Assembly (NCBI RefSeq): GCF_029784135.1
Contig: NC_073746.1
Coordinates: forward strand, 99,526,515-99,590,514
Direction: 5' to 3'
Source of the DNA: Toxorhynchites rutilus septentrionalis
Lineage: Eukaryota; Arthropoda; Insecta; Diptera; Culicidae
DNA length: 64,000 nt
A program made the translations under genes and the position numbers. The first letter of the stretch is position 1; each line of letters begins with the position of its first letter. Of the stretch, positions 63,260 through 64,000 are shown in pieces. The notes beneath the pieces are model-generated. The model was not told where the DNA came from. It saw only the letters and a list, made by a program, of their open reading frames with translations, and ran no database searches.

Positions 63260-64000
63260 TGTATTTTTGCATATACATTGCAACTTAGTCGTATGTGTTC
63301 AATTTTATGCTTGACCCATTCTCACCCCCACTCAGTGTAGATAAGAGATTATATCGAAAATGATGGAATTTCCATGGAAAAACTTTTTTGATATTCAAAA
63401 TCAGCAAGGACTCATCTGGCATCTGGACTCATCAAGACTTAAAAGAATCATTCTGTCCAATATTCAACATAATAGTAGTTCTGTAGAACGTTGGGCATGA
63501 GATTTTTGTGGGGTGTTATTTGATGGCTATCTACCAGTGTTGGAAAAAATCATCTTCGCTAAGATCAAATGCATAGATTTTCGGGCTAGGTTGCATCGAA
63601 AATCTATATATTCCAAACGAAAATTAAAATGGTAGATCCAGGCAACCACTGAATATGAGCAAATGAACTTTTGTCCTTCAATATGTTTTGATATTTATTT
63701 TTTCCACCCAGTGTCATTTTCATCTTGATTATCGGAAACGTCAGAACTGAATTTCATTTCAGCCAAATGAATATCAGCTGTTGTTAACTTCTAACCTGAG
63801 GCTGCTGTGTGCGGTTGGGTTTTGCAGCTGCCGGATGCCGTATTCGGAAATACCTTATGAAATTCCCGATGTCGCAAATGTCTTGACGGTAGCTAAAACC
63901 ACTTGTTGTATCCATTCTGCATATGCCGTTGCTACCGTCTCGCCAAATAAAATTTATTTTGAACTTAAATTCACTGCTATAACGAATATCATTTCGAATG
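63260..64000. other. No recognised feature to the window end
   Basis: An ATG at 63835 opens a plus-strand frame that stays open to the window edge (55 codons), but it has no recognisable content; see the rejected list. Confidence 0.35.

Noticed and set aside
63835..64000. ATG-started frame open to the window edge, preceded by TTTTGCAG at about 63819-63826
   Set aside because: Only 55 codons, no recognisable content, and a single acceptor-like site is not enough in AT-rich intergenic DNA; could be revisited with flanking sequence.
1..64000. CRISPR arrays, bacterial operons, LTR retrotransposon pairs
   Set aside because: No regularly spaced repeats with unique spacers, no operon-like gene packing, and no long direct repeat pair with gag/pol was seen.

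Overview
This is eukaryotic nuclear DNA, most likely from a culicine (Aedes-like) mosquito. The window is AT-rich and packed with nested transposable elements (TEs). It holds tRNA-headed SINEs including a Feilai-like one, DD37E (ITmD37E) transposons, an I-clade LINE with RNase H, Helitron ends, hAT, Transib and piggyBac-type MITEs, and long fold-back elements. There is no bacterial-style operon, CRISPR array or intact rRNA/tRNA gene. All calls come from reading the sequence; no database search was run.

One host gene can be assembled. Four plus-strand exons (16873-17003, 17345-17399, 32774-33834, 44371-44422) have consensus splice sites, matching phases (2, 0, 2) and a summed length of 1299 nt, that is 432 codons plus stop. 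Only exon 3 is visible as a long ORF. The product is Gln/Pro-rich with a proline cluster that could bind SH3 domains and two nearby Tyr motifs; I do not recognise the family. Introns 2 (15.4 kb) and 3 (10.5 kb) contain most of the mobile elements. A second, much weaker transcription-unit candidate is a GC-richer block ending in a donor-like site near 56339.

Layout. 1-16.8 kb: upstream flank with a mariner 3' end, an inverted SINE pair, a piggyBac-type MITE, a 1.3 kb TIR element with an internal 180-bp duplication, a mariner pseudogene, a hAT element with 8-bp TSD, and several copies of one TE family (called E here). 17.4-32.8 kb (intron 2): a Transib-type MITE, a LINE 3' end, E copies (one carrying a histone H2A pseudogene and histone 3' stem-loops), an AACATG-rich inverted-repeat element, and a Helitron split by a DD41D mariner. 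33.8-44.4 kb (intron 3): a 4 kb fold-back cluster with a nested hAT-type MITE and Feilai-like SINE, a deleted mariner, and a LINE remnant interrupted by a second Transib-type MITE and a 0.5 kb SINE. 44.4-52 kb: 3' flank, a DD37E remnant split by a 2.2 kb fold-back, then two DD37E transposons almost abutting, the first split by a hAT MITE. 52-64 kb: TA and TTAA MITEs, another E copy, and a 3.7 kb nearly open I-clade LINE.

The most unusual signal is the E family. Its left end is an imperfect palindrome (GACGTAG..CTACGTC). Its right end carries a 20-bp-scale hairpin whose two arms change together between copies (GTGTC/GACAC, ATGTC/GACAT, ATATC/GATAT). Two copies of a histone H2A 5' fragment, both broken at the same codon, lie in elements with this end, which suggests one histone-gene capture followed by amplification.
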